Assembly (NCBI GenBank): GCA_019636735.1 | Contig: JAHBWY010000004.1 | Span: forward strand, 310,001 to 374,000 | Reading direction: 5' to 3' | DNA from: Phycisphaeraceae bacterium | GTDB lineage: Bacteria; Planctomycetota; Phycisphaerae; Phycisphaerales; SM1A02 | DNA length: 64,000 bases | Part shown: positions 24,605 to 35,145 of the stretch, one piece after another | How the letters are laid out: the number at the start of each line of letters is the position of its first letter | How positions within the stretch are numbered: position 1 is the first letter of the stretch | Notes under the pieces: model-generated | The model's input: only the letters and a program-made list of their open reading frames with translations | Databases searched by the model: none | Told to the model about the DNA's origin: nothing | Program-made: the position numbers and the translations under genes

Positions 24605-25531
24605 TCACGAAGTGACGCTCAGTCGCGTGGTCCCGTTGCCGTTCACGGTGTAGATCCTGAGCCACTTCGCCGCGGCCCGTGGCGTGCGGTGCTTGCGGCT
24701 TCGGGATCGCAGCCAGACATGAATGAGATACATCGTGACGGCCACCGCCAGCGTGACGGCCAGGGCGATTCCAATCTGGTGCGAGAGCTTTGTGACTCCG
24801 GCGCTTTCGGCAGCCTTCGCGGCGAACCAGCCGATCGAGAGCTGCATCGAGACGGTGATCATCACACACGAGAATTCCACAGCAAGGAACTTCCACCACG
24901 GCATGTGCATGATGCCGCACATGGTGATGACGGGGATCCGCGTGCCGGGAATGAAGCGGGCCGCGATCAGCACGAAGGCCCCGCGCACATCGATCTGGTG
25001 CTTGACCTCGAGCAGTCGCCGCGGATGGAGCAGGCGCTTGAACCAGCGGCTGTGGAGGAGTCGGGTGCCGAAGACCCGACAGAGCCAGAACCAGCCGGCA
25101 TCGCCGACGATGATGCCAAGGTACGCAAAGAGTGCGAACTGCCAGAAGAGCCGCACAGAGTGCTGGGGATCGCCCGCGGCAAGGAACCCCGATGGAATGA
25201 GCACCATGTCCTCGTTGACATGAATGCCGACCGCGGATCCGGCAAAGACGAAGAAGACACTGACGGGCCCGTACTTCCTGATCGCCTCTTCGAGCCACTC
25301 CGGAAGACGGTCACGGCCTGTCTCGGTGGTGGGGCGCCAGGTCGTGTCGGGCGCTGAGCCATCACCATCCCAGGTGGCAGGCGGGAGGTGATCGCCCTGC
25401 TGTGCGCCAGGGTTCGGCGCGTCGATTTCATTGAGCCCGTGCGCGGGCTCGGAGTGCCCCGCGGCGATAGCTCCGCCCGCACCAAGACAGAGTGCAAGCA
25501 CGATCAACGCGACGGAACGCAGCGGCCGCAT
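24605..25531 (-). CDS. DedA-family membrane protein with N-terminal signal and linker
   Basis: A 308-residue protein. It begins with a signal peptide (MRPLRSVALIVLALCLGAGG) and a polar linker. The DedA/SNARE-associated core starts near residue 85: YGPVSVFFVFAGSAVG, DMVLIPSGFLAAGDP, GDAGWFWLCRVFG, then FVLIAARFIPGTRIPVITMC (the conserved R-F-x-P-G-x-R motif) and GIMHMPWWKFLAVEFSC. DedA proteins are linked to lipid carrier (undecaprenyl phosphate or phospholipid) translocation and membrane homeostasis. The C-terminal membrane helix is followed by a basic tail. It lies downstream of hppA on the same strand, 34 bp behind, or is read from its own promoter. Confidence 0.86.
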   Translation of the reverse strand: MRPLRSVALIVLALCLGAGGAIAAGHSEPAHGLNEIDAPNPGAQQGDHLPPATWDGDGSAPDTTWRPTTETGRDRLPEWLEEAIRKYGPVSVFFVFAGSAVGIHVNEDMVLIPSGFLAAGDPQHSVRLFWQFALFAYLGIIVGDAGWFWLCRVFGTRLLHSRWFKRLLHPRRLLEVKHQIDVRGAFVLIAARFIPGTRIPVITMCGIMHMPWWKFLAVEFSCVMITVSMQLSIGWFAAKAAESAGVTKLSHQIGIALAVTLAVAVTMYLIHVWLRSRSRKHRTPRAAAKWLRIYTVNGNGTTRLSVTS

Positions 25532-25565
25532 GGGCGGCGAGAGTATATCCCTGCAAATGGTTCGG

Positions 25566-28127
<2,562 letters not shown>

Positions 28128-28161
28128 GGTGGTTGTGAAAGGGCGAGAATCTAGCAAAGTG

Positions 28162-29142
28162 ATGGAACCCATGCTTGCCAATCGCCTCGCCCGCCGCCTG
28201 CGGCACCTCCGCGGTTGGGCGGAGGCCGAGGGGGTCTCCTGCTTCAGGCTCTATGAGCGGGATATCCCCGAGTTTCCGCTGATTGTCGACTGGTACGACG
28301 GGGACGCCGTGGCGTGGATCATGCCCCGGACACGGGATGACACCCCCGAGGCTGAGCGGGCATTCCGGGAGCGGGCCATCGGGGAGATCCGCGCAGGCCT
28401 TGCGCTTGGGCCCGAGCGGCTCTGGATCAAGGAGCGGGCTGGGCAGAGGGCTGGTGGCTCGCGGGATGATCAGTACGAGCGGCTCCAGGCACGCGGCGCG
28501 GTCAAGGTGGTGACGGAGCACGCCCTCCGCTTCGAGGTGAACCTCTCCGACTATCTCGACACGGGCCTCTTCCTCGATCATCGCACGACGCGCAGCCTCA
28601 TTCGCCGCTACGCCGAGGGGAAGCGCTTTCTCAACCTCTTCGCTTACACGGGCAGCTTCACGGTGCATGCCCGCGCCGGCGGCGCGCGGGCATCGACGAC
28701 CGTCGACATGAGTCGGACCTATCAGGATTGGACGCGCCGCAACTTCGCGCTGAACGGCCAGCGCGAGTCACCGGAGCATCGACTGGTGACCGCGGACTGT
28801 CTCGCGTGGCTTCGCGCCGGTCCAAAGGCGGGTGAGTCCTATGACCTGATCGTCTGTGACCCGCCGACCTTCTCCAACTCCAAGCGGATGGGTGGTGCGA
28901 CCTGGGCGATTGATCGCGACTACCCCGAACTCCTGCGACTGATCGAGCCCTTTCTCGCGACCGGCGGCTTCCTCTACTTTTCGACGAACTCGCGTGGGCT
29001 GAAGTGGGAGAACGCCGCCGTGCCCGCGGGGCTTCAGTGCCGTGACCTTGGTGATCGCACGGTGCCGCAGGACTTCCGAAATCGGAAGATCCATCGATGC
29101 TGGCGATTGTCGAAGCCTGCGGCTGATCGCGCCGGCGAGTGA
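28162..29142 (+). CDS. RlmI/RlmK-like class I SAM-dependent RNA methyltransferase
   Basis: A 326-residue methyltransferase. DTGLFLDHRTTRSLI, then FLNLFAYTGSFTVHA (SAM-binding motif I region), TTVDMSRTYQDW and VCDPPTFSNSKRM (the DPPxFSNSKrM catalytic motif) match the RlmK half of RlmKL, which makes m7G2069 in 23S rRNA, and related RlmI enzymes. No PUA or RlmL domain is attached, so it is a stand-alone version with its own ~100-residue N-terminal region. ATG 28162 or 28171 could be the start; upstream sequence lies in the divergent hppA gene. Confidence 0.87.
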   Translation: MEPMLANRLARRLRHLRGWAEAEGVSCFRLYERDIPEFPLIVDWYDGDAVAWIMPRTRDDTPEAERAFRERAIGEIRAGLALGPERLWIKERAGQRAGGSRDDQYERLQARGAVKVVTEHALRFEVNLSDYLDTGLFLDHRTTRSLIRRYAEGKRFLNLFAYTGSFTVHARAGGARASTTVDMSRTYQDWTRRNFALNGQRESPEHRLVTADCLAWLRAGPKAGESYDLIVCDPPTFSNSKRMGGATWAIDRDYPELLRLIEPFLATGGFLYFSTNSRGLKWENAAVPAGLQCRDLGDRTVPQDFRNRKIHRCWRLSKPAADRAGE

Positions 29143-29218
29143 GATCGGCAGCGTGCGCTCGATCTTCGTCGGCTCTTCGGCGCGGCGGATCCCAGCAGCG
29201 CGAAGTGTTGTCCAGCGA

Positions 29219-29293
29219 GCGTTGCTCAGAGGAGCGTCACTCAACGACGCGCAGTTCAGCGGGGCGCTGCTCAGCAGAGCGACTGTCAGCGAA
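29219..29293. repeat. Five tandem 15-bp repeats encoding a pentapeptide-repeat-like pattern
   Basis: Five uninterrupted 15-bp units (29219, 29234, 29249, 29264, 29279) with a GCG-NNN-CTC-AGN-GRN-like consensus. In the + frame they translate to ALLRG, ASLND, AQFSG, ALLSR and ATVSE, the A-x-(L/F)-x-x pattern of pentapeptide repeats. They fill the short convergent gap between the methyltransferase and the beta-propeller lipoprotein and reach into the last codons of the latter. Weaker copies can be traced 60 bp upstream. No plausible independent start codon is seen. Confidence 0.7.
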
Positions 29294-30593
29294 GGTAGAG
29301 AAGGAACTCCGGGTCATCCGGCAGCTTCTCGACGAATGGCTTCGAGTCGAGGTGGCCCTCGGGCATCTTGAAGCGCAGGATCGCCTTCTCCTTTCGATTG
29401 CCCACGAAGAGGTGCGAGTCAGTCACGACGAGTGCGCTCGGTGCTTCGAGTCCGCCGGTTCCCTTTGCGACAAAGCGGGTGATCGCGCCCGAGTCGAGAT
29501 CCTTGCGCCAGACGCAATCCTCCTTGTTGTCGCCAATGAAGAGGTAGCGCCCGTCGGGCGAGAAGGCGAGCTGAATGGGGTGCCCGAGGCCGTCGCGCTC
29601 CGAGGCGACCACGCTTCGACGCGCTCCGCTGGCGGGGTCGTAGGCGCTGACCCGGCTGGCTCCACGATCGGCCACATAGAGGAGTCCGTCTGGTCCGAAG
29701 GCGATTCCGCGAACGGACACAAGTCCCTCCGGCGAGGTCTTGTCATTCGGAATGAAGGTGCCCGGCGCCAGGTTGCCGAAACCTGAGAGCGATGGTGGTG
29801 GTGGAAGCGGTGCACCGGGAGTCTGTCCACCCGGACCGGCGTAGCGCGTCACGGTGTTGGTGTCCTGATTGGAGCAGTAGATGGCGCCATCGGGACCCAC
29901 AACGACCGAGTAGGTGTGCATCAGCGCGGGATTCATGGTGCCGCCCTGGATGAACACGCTCCGGAAGTCACGAACGCCGTCGCTTCCCGGCGCGCCAAAC
30001 TTCACGATGCGCGTGTCCTTGAGCCAGGCGTTGACCACCAGCAGGCTTCCATCGCCAAGGAGGCACATGCCACGCAGGTCCTTGAGCGAGTCACCCGCGG
30101 CACCCGCTGGAGCCCCGCGCAGCACGCTGCCCTTGACCTCGCCGGTTGAGGTCAGGCCGATGATGGTGTTGCCGCCGTCTGCACCATGCATCGAGACATA
30201 GAAGACGATCTCATCCGCGCCGGGGTCATGGCCATGGCCGCTCGAGCCGCTCGTGGAGTCGGAGGCTCCATGGTGACCGGACGCATCGCCATGTCCGTGG
30301 GCATCAGCCTGGCCCCCACCATCACCATGGTCGTGGCCCCCGTGGCGTTCCTTCTCCTTGTCCTTGTCATGATCATGATCGTGGTCGTGTTCGCTTGCGT
30401 CGGTGTGACCGTGATCGCGGTCGTGACGATCATGGTCCTTCCGGTCATGATGCCGCTGATCCTTCTCACTCGGCGTGCCAGCGTCCGAGCATCCGACCAG
30501 AGGCTGCGCGGAGAGGAGGAACGCCGCACAAAGTCCTGCGAGGCCGACGCGGCAAGCGGCGGTCGTGGAGGGGAAGGGGAATCGGATCGACAT
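29286..30593 (-). CDS. Histidine-rich lipoprotein with NHL/SMP-30-like beta-propeller
   Basis: A 435-residue protein. The signal peptide has a lipobox (PLVGC near residue 35). Residues about 40-125 are extremely rich in His and Asp (clusters such as HDHDHDHDKDKEKE and HGHGDASGHHGA), a likely metal-binding or metal-buffering linker. The remainder is a beta-propeller of NHL/SMP-30-like blades: VVVGPDGAIYCSNQDTNTV, VRGIAFGPDGLLYVADRGA, LAFSPDGRYLFIGDNKEDCV. It is probably tethered to a membrane and exposed to the periplasm. ATG 30593 was chosen for the signal peptide, with GGAG upstream. Confidence 0.82.
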   Translation of the reverse strand: MSIRFPFPSTTAACRVGLAGLCAAFLLSAQPLVGCSDAGTPSEKDQRHHDRKDHDRHDRDHGHTDASEHDHDHDHDKDKEKERHGGHDHGDGGGQADAHGHGDASGHHGASDSTSGSSGHGHDPGADEIVFYVSMHGADGGNTIIGLTSTGEVKGSVLRGAPAGAAGDSLKDLRGMCLLGDGSLLVVNAWLKDTRIVKFGAPGSDGVRDFRSVFIQGGTMNPALMHTYSVVVGPDGAIYCSNQDTNTVTRYAGPGGQTPGAPLPPPPSLSGFGNLAPGTFIPNDKTSPEGLVSVRGIAFGPDGLLYVADRGASRVSAYDPASGARRSVVASERDGLGHPIQLAFSPDGRYLFIGDNKEDCVWRKDLDSGAITRFVAKGTGGLEAPSALVVTDSHLFVGNRKEKAILRFKMPEGHLDSKPFVEKLPDDPEFLLYLR

Positions 30594-30697
30594 TGGGGAA
30601 ATCTCCGGATGAGGCGTGGCTTGTGGAATGCGCCACTTCGAGTCAAGATACCCACCGCTTGAGCATTCCTCGCGCCACCTCCTGCTGGGAGTTCCGG

Positions 30698-31495
30698 ATG
30701 CGTCCTTCGATTGTTCTGTTCGCCGTCGTTCTCTTTGCGTGGTTCGCCTTCGAAGGGCCGGCCTTTGCCGACAAGGCAGAGAACGCGATCCTGTCGATGG
30801 AGCAAGCGCCCGCGGCGGCGTCAGCATCTGGAAGCTGGGACGCCATCGCCCGGAGCGCCTCGAAGTTCTATCACTGGGGATTCCTGACAAGGCTCCTGCT
30901 GGGCCTTGCGATTGCCGTCAGTTGTGCATGGATCATCGCCTGGCATCCGCGGCGCAGCACGCGCGTCGATCCTCTCTCCGACCTCGAGGAGCGCAAGACG
31001 CTGATCCTCCTGGGGATGGTTGGTGCCGTCGCCTCTGAACTTCTCACGGTCAATCCCGCGGTCGCCTTCGTCATCTTCGGCATCGGTGCGCTGATTCGTT
31101 TCCGCACGGTGCTCGACAATCCCAAGGTCACCGGCAAAGCGATCCTGGTGGTGGTCGTCGGCCTCGCGGCGGGTCTCGGTGAGTGGGCGATGGCGGTCTT
31201 CGTCACCGTGGCCGGGTGGGGGCTCATCTTCTGGCTCGACTCGCATCTCTCGGCGCGCATTCGCCTCAAGCTCAACTCCAAGCTGGACATTCGGCACATC
31301 TACGCCGATGTGCAGGAATTCCTCCACAAGAATCACTGCCGCATCAAGGGTGCCAGCGTCTATGAAGAGAAGCGCCAGATCGTCTTCCTCGCGCACATTC
31401 CCTCGGACCTCGACCCCGTGGAGCTTGAGACGAGCCTGAGGGCGAAGCTTCCGCGAGCCGCCGAAGGGTGCGAAGTGGACATTCGCGTCCAATGA
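30698..31495 (+). CDS. Membrane protein of DUF4956/MgtC-like type
   Basis: A 265-residue protein with an N-terminal signal-like segment (MRPSIVLFAVVLFAWFAF) and about four further membrane segments. FGIGALIRFRTVLDNPKV followed by ILVVVVGLAAGLGE is reminiscent of the GAL..RFRT core of DUF4956 and, more loosely, of MgtC/SapB. The C-terminal ~90 residues are soluble and ACT-like in pattern (RIKGASVYEEKRQIVFLAHI). Function is unknown. ATG 30698 has GGGAG upstream. The ABC transporter gene begins 10 bp after the stop, so they may share a transcript. Confidence 0.7.
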   Translation: MRPSIVLFAVVLFAWFAFEGPAFADKAENAILSMEQAPAAASASGSWDAIARSASKFYHWGFLTRLLLGLAIAVSCAWIIAWHPRRSTRVDPLSDLEERKTLILLGMVGAVASELLTVNPAVAFVIFGIGALIRFRTVLDNPKVTGKAILVVVVGLAAGLGEWAMAVFVTVAGWGLIFWLDSHLSARIRLKLNSKLDIRHIYADVQEFLHKNHCRIKGASVYEEKRQIVFLAHIPSDLDPVELETSLRAKLPRAAEGCEVDIRVQ

Positions 31496-31505
31496 GAGGC
31501 GTGGT

Positions 31506-32357
31506 GTGACGACCGGCGCTTGGCGACCGGCGCTCGGGTTGCGCGCGCAGAGTGTCTCGCGGCGCTTTGGAGAGGTCGAGGCGCTCCGACAAGTCACGAT
31601 GGAGGTGGCACCGGGGGAGTTCGTGGTGGTCGTCGGCGCTAGCGGCTGCGGGAAGACGACGCTCCTGCGGATCATCGGGGGGCTCGAGCGATGTGACGCG
31701 GGCTCAATCGATTTCTTCGATCGAGAAGAGGGGGCGGCGGCGATCGCAACGGCACCGAGTGAGGCTCGGCGGTTTGATCTCGGGTTTGCCTTCCAGGAGC
31801 CGCGCCTTCTGCCGTGGCGCTGCGCCCGCGACAATGTCGCCTTGCCCCTCGAACTGGCCGGGGTGCCGCGCGAGGAACGGCGGCGCCGAGCCGTCGAAGC
31901 ACTTGAACTGGTGCGACTTGGCGCTCGCACAAGGGCGCTGCCTGCCGAACTCTCCGGGGGCATGCGCATGCGAGTGGCGCTCGCGAGGGCGCTCGTGACC
32001 AAGCCGCGACTTCTCCTTCTCGATGAGCCCTTCTCGGCCCTCGATGAAGTGACGCGGCTCGAGCTTGACGAGGAACTCCTTCGCCTTCGGCAGGAGAGTG
32101 GTGCGACGGTGCTGATGGTCACGCACTCGATCTCGGAAGCGCTGTCCTTGGCCGATCGCATCGTGGTGTTGGCCTCGTCGCCCGGTCGCGTGCGTGAAGA
32201 GCTGACCGTGAACCTTGGGGCGCCCGGTGTCGCTCGTCGCGGTACTCCCGACTTCGGGCCGCTGACGGCTCGCATCTTCGAAATGCTCGGCGAGCGAGGA
32301 TCGTCTTCGAGCCGGGATGCAAAGTCGGCGAGTGCCTCGCCACGAGGTGGCGCGTGA
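31506..32357 (+). CDS. ABC transporter ATP-binding protein (SsuB/TauB/ThiZ type)
   Basis: A 283-residue nucleotide-binding subunit. Walker A GASGCGKTT (44-52), Q-loop FAFQEPRLLPWR, signature LSGGMRMRVALARAL, Walker B LLLLDEPFSALD and switch His VTHSISEAL are all intact. LPWRCARDNVALPLEL is typical of the nitrate/sulfonate/taurine and pyrimidine importers. The C-terminal 40 residues are a Ser/Gly-rich tail. The start is GTG (31506). It overlaps the permease gene by 4 bp (GTGA), forming the energising subunit of that importer. Confidence 0.93.
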   Translation: MTTGAWRPALGLRAQSVSRRFGEVEALRQVTMEVAPGEFVVVVGASGCGKTTLLRIIGGLERCDAGSIDFFDREEGAAAIATAPSEARRFDLGFAFQEPRLLPWRCARDNVALPLELAGVPREERRRRAVEALELVRLGARTRALPAELSGGMRMRVALARALVTKPRLLLLDEPFSALDEVTRLELDEELLRLRQESGATVLMVTHSISEALSLADRIVVLASSPGRVREELTVNLGAPGVARRGTPDFGPLTARIFEMLGERGSSSSRDAKSASASPRGGA

Positions 32358-34114
32358 AGGCGCTCCTGCGCGCGGCACTGCCGCCGGTCACGATCGTGAT
32401 GGCGCTCCTTCTCTTGTGGGAGGGCGCGGTGCGGCTCTTTCAACCGGCGGCCTATCTTCTGCCGGGCCCCATTGATGTGGTCCGCGCGCTCGTCGGCGAC
32501 GCTGAACGACTCCTTTCGGCGACCGGACGCACGGCGCTCAGTGCGCTCCTCGGCTTCCTGTTCGCCGGTGTGGGCGGTGTCGTCCTCGGAACGGTTCTCT
32601 CAATGTCTCGCTTTCTTGAGCGCGGTTTCTATCCGCTGGCGACACTCTTCCAGATGGTGCCCCTGGTGGCGCTGGCACCGCTACTCGTGATCTGGTTCCA
32701 CTACGGCCTCGGGGCGACGATCGCGGCAAGCGCCATCGTCGCGATCTTCCCCGTTCTCGCGAACACGCTCGATGGCCTGCGGTCGGTGGACCCCGGACTC
32801 CGAGAGCTCTTCTCGATGGCTCGCGCCGGTCGCGTGGTCACCTGGTGGAAGCTCGGGCTCCCCGCATCGACACCGCAGATCATCACGGGATTGCGGATTG
32901 CGGCGGGCCTCGCCGTCATCGGCACCATCGTCGGCGAGTTCGTTTCGGGGTACGCCGGTCGTCAGGCTCCGCTCGGTGTCGTGATCCTCTCAGCCATGCG
33001 GGAGAATCGCGCCGATCTCGTCTTCGCCTCGATTGCGCTCTCGTCGCTCGTGGGACTTATGCTCTTCGGCATGGTGGGCTTCGGCGGATGGCTCTTCCTG
33101 CGGCGCTGGCACGCCTCCGGGAATTCGGCCGAGGGGCGCGTGGTCCGCGCCGTCGTCTGGCTTCTTGCCGTTGGCGTCGTGCTCTCTCTCGTTTCGGGTG
33201 GATGCGAGCGCCGAAGTGGATCGGACGCCGGGTCGTCGGAGCGCACGCGCGTCACGCTGCAACTCAACTGGGTTCCAGAGCCTGAGTTCGGCGGCATCTA
33301 CGCGGCGCAGGCGATCGGTGCGTTCGATGCTCGCGGGCTTGAGGTGGAGATCATCAAGGGCGGCGCCGGCACGGCCACACCACAGCTCATTGCCTCGGGT
33401 GCGTGCGACTTCGGCGTGGTGAGCGCCGACCAGATCCTCCAGATTCGTGAGCAGGGCGGTGACCTCGTGGCGATCTACGCGATCTTCCAGCAGAGTCCCG
33501 TCGGCATCATGGTCCACGAAGCCAATCCCATCACCTCCATTCGTGAACTGTGGACGAGCCGATCAACGGTCGCGGTGGAGCCGGGGCTGCCCTATGTCGC
33601 CTACCTCAATCGGCGCTACGGAGAAGGTGGCGTGACGCTGGTGCCCTACGGCGGGGCGCTCGCGCTCTTCGCGCGCGATCCGGCCTTCGCGCAGCAGTGC
33701 TTCATCAGCGCCGAACCTGTGCAGATGCAACTTCAGGGCGTGCCGGTCCGCGTGCTCCCCGTGGCCGAGAGTGGCTACGACCCCTACACCGCGGTCATCG
33801 CCGTGCGCCGCAGTACGCTCGAGCGGCGACCCGAGGTGGTTGAGAAGATGGTCGATGCGCTTCGCGAAGCGTGGCGCGCCTATCTCGATGACCCCGCGCG
33901 CTTCAATCCGGCGATCGCTGCACTCAACCCCGCGATGTCTCTCGAGGCGATGAACATCGCCGCGGAGCGCGAACACCCGTTGATCGAGACCGAGTGGACC
34001 CGCGAGCATGGCCTCGGCTCGATGGACCCCGAGCGCTGGCGCGAACTGGCGGCCCAGATGCGCGAGCTCGGACTCATCAGGGGAACCTACGAACCGGCCA
34101 CGCTCATGCGCTGA
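32354..34114 (+). CDS. Fusion of ABC importer permease and NMT1/THI5-like substrate-binding protein
   Basis: A 586-residue fusion. Residues 1-255 are a TauC/SsuC-type permease with six membrane segments and the coupling EAA-like loop (LANTLDGLRSVDPGLRELFS, then KLGLPASTPQII). Residues 263-284 form one more hydrophobic segment ending SLVSGGC. Residues 297-586 are a periplasmic binding protein of the NMT1/THI5 type (LNWVPEPEFGGIYAAQAIG, ACDFGVVSADQIL, FQQSPVGIMVH). Substrate candidates are pyrimidine or flavin precursors, by family resemblance only. An in-frame GTG at 33140 with GAGGGG upstream could give a separate lipoprotein form. The main start is GTG 32354. Confidence 0.88.
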   Translation: MKALLRAALPPVTIVMALLLLWEGAVRLFQPAAYLLPGPIDVVRALVGDAERLLSATGRTALSALLGFLFAGVGGVVLGTVLSMSRFLERGFYPLATLFQMVPLVALAPLLVIWFHYGLGATIAASAIVAIFPVLANTLDGLRSVDPGLRELFSMARAGRVVTWWKLGLPASTPQIITGLRIAAGLAVIGTIVGEFVSGYAGRQAPLGVVILSAMRENRADLVFASIALSSLVGLMLFGMVGFGGWLFLRRWHASGNSAEGRVVRAVVWLLAVGVVLSLVSGGCERRSGSDAGSSERTRVTLQLNWVPEPEFGGIYAAQAIGAFDARGLEVEIIKGGAGTATPQLIASGACDFGVVSADQILQIREQGGDLVAIYAIFQQSPVGIMVHEANPITSIRELWTSRSTVAVEPGLPYVAYLNRRYGEGGVTLVPYGGALALFARDPAFAQQCFISAEPVQMQLQGVPVRVLPVAESGYDPYTAVIAVRRSTLERRPEVVEKMVDALREAWRAYLDDPARFNPAIAALNPAMSLEAMNIAAEREHPLIETEWTREHGLGSMDPERWRELAAQMRELGLIRGTYEPATLMR

Positions 34115-34142
34115 CTGAACGAAGGCGCTTCAGCATGTGAAA

Positions 34143-34180
34143 CGGCCGGGAGCGGGCCCGTGTGGACCCACTCCCGGCCG
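34143..34180 (+). terminator. Long hairpin after the ABC transporter operon
   Basis: A 10-bp GC-rich inverted repeat (34143-34152 with 34171-34180), extended inward by a GGG/CCC pairing after one mismatch. No U-tract follows, so it is a terminator-like or RNA-stabilising hairpin, 28 bp after the stop. Confidence 0.55.
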
Positions 34181-34292
34181 CAATGTCATGCGCTTGCCTG
34201 CCGGCGTGCCGTTGGCGCGGCATGCGCGGAGAGCGCCTTCAACGAGTCGCCTTGGCGCACACCATCACGAGTGACGGCGGTGCCGAGGTCGC

Positions 34293-35123
34293 TCAGGGGC
34301 AGTCGCCCCACGCGCCGAGCAGGATCGCAATGTCAGCGCCATTGACAGTGCCGTCCGCATTGAGATCTGCTGCGGTGAAGCCGCCCTCCTCGCCCCAGAG
34401 CCCGAGCAGCACCGCAAGATCGGCGCCATTCACGGTGCCATCACCGTTCAAATCGCCCACGCACGCCTCGCCGAGAGTCTCCTCGGCGAACTCGAAGGCC
34501 TCTTCAAAGGCCTCCTCGTCGAGCTCATGGTTCAGCACGATCCAGAAGGGTTCGCTCGAGGCGATCCCCTCCTGCGTCGTGTGCAACACCAGTTCGAGCA
34601 GGTAGGCACCCGCCGGGACCTCGGCGTCACCCGGCGCCGGAAGCACTTCGAAGATGTAGTGAATGTGCCACTCGCCATTCGGCGCGACCGCGAGCCCGAA
34701 GCCATCGACGGGGCCATCGGCGCTCGTTGCGGAAAGAGACGCGAAGGAGAGGCGGATGCGCACGCCATCCATCGGATTCGTGGCGGTCGGCTGAAAGTCC
34801 TCGCCGCTCCAGACCTTCAGCGGCGATTGAATGGTGAAGCTGATGAAGCTCCCCGGCTCGAAGGTACCTGCCGGGTTGTCGAATCCAGGCTCATCGCCGA
34901 CACCGGGAACACCGAACTCACCGAGCGTCCCGGCGAAGACGCGACGAGGTGCGACGCCCTCCTCGTTGGCTTCGAAGGTGGTGATGCGAGAGTTGTCGAT
35001 GAGCAGCACGATGTCACCATCGTGCACGCCGTCAGCGAGGGCCGAGGCCGTGAACGCGAGGGTGAGGGCCGCGACCGTTCCGGTGCGCGGCAGGGAAAGT
35101 GGCCAAGCTTTGAACAAGGTCAT
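34293..35123 (-). CDS. Secreted protein with two C-terminal dockerin-like repeats
   Basis: A 276-residue exported protein: signal peptide (to about TASALA), then an all-beta domain rich in strands (DIVLLIDNSRITTFEANEEG, SFISFTIQSPLKVWSG, VRIRLSFASL, GAYLLELVLHTT). An acidic helix (ELDEEAFEEAFEFAEE) links to two dockerin-like repeats, VGDLNGDGTVNGADLAVLLG and ADLNADGTVNGADIAILLG, with paired Cys near the ends. The repeats hold the DxNxDGxxN calcium loop. The start ATG 35123 has AAGGA upstream. It lies 22 bp behind the pilin-like gene, probably one operon. Confidence 0.86.
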   Translation of the reverse strand: MTLFKAWPLSLPRTGTVAALTLAFTASALADGVHDGDIVLLIDNSRITTFEANEEGVAPRRVFAGTLGEFGVPGVGDEPGFDNPAGTFEPGSFISFTIQSPLKVWSGEDFQPTATNPMDGVRIRLSFASLSATSADGPVDGFGLAVAPNGEWHIHYIFEVLPAPGDAEVPAGAYLLELVLHTTQEGIASSEPFWIVLNHELDEEAFEEAFEFAEETLGEACVGDLNGDGTVNGADLAVLLGLWGEEGGFTAADLNADGTVNGADIAILLGAWGDCP

Positions 35124-35145
35124 TGGGGGGTCCTTCTGAATCCGG

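Noticed and set aside
29204..29293. Possible CRISPR-like array
   Set aside because: Units are 15 bp, contiguous and without spacers.
29042..29371. 109-codon frame containing the pentapeptide-like repeats
   Set aside because: The repeats are recorded as a repeat feature. The frame begins inside the methyltransferase gene, has no Shine-Dalgarno, and ends inside the opposite gene.
30186..30662. 158-codon hydrophobic frame on the + strand
   Set aside because: It is the complement of the His/Asp-rich linker (GTG/ATG-rich antisense gives Val/Met runs), so the hydrophobicity is an artefact.
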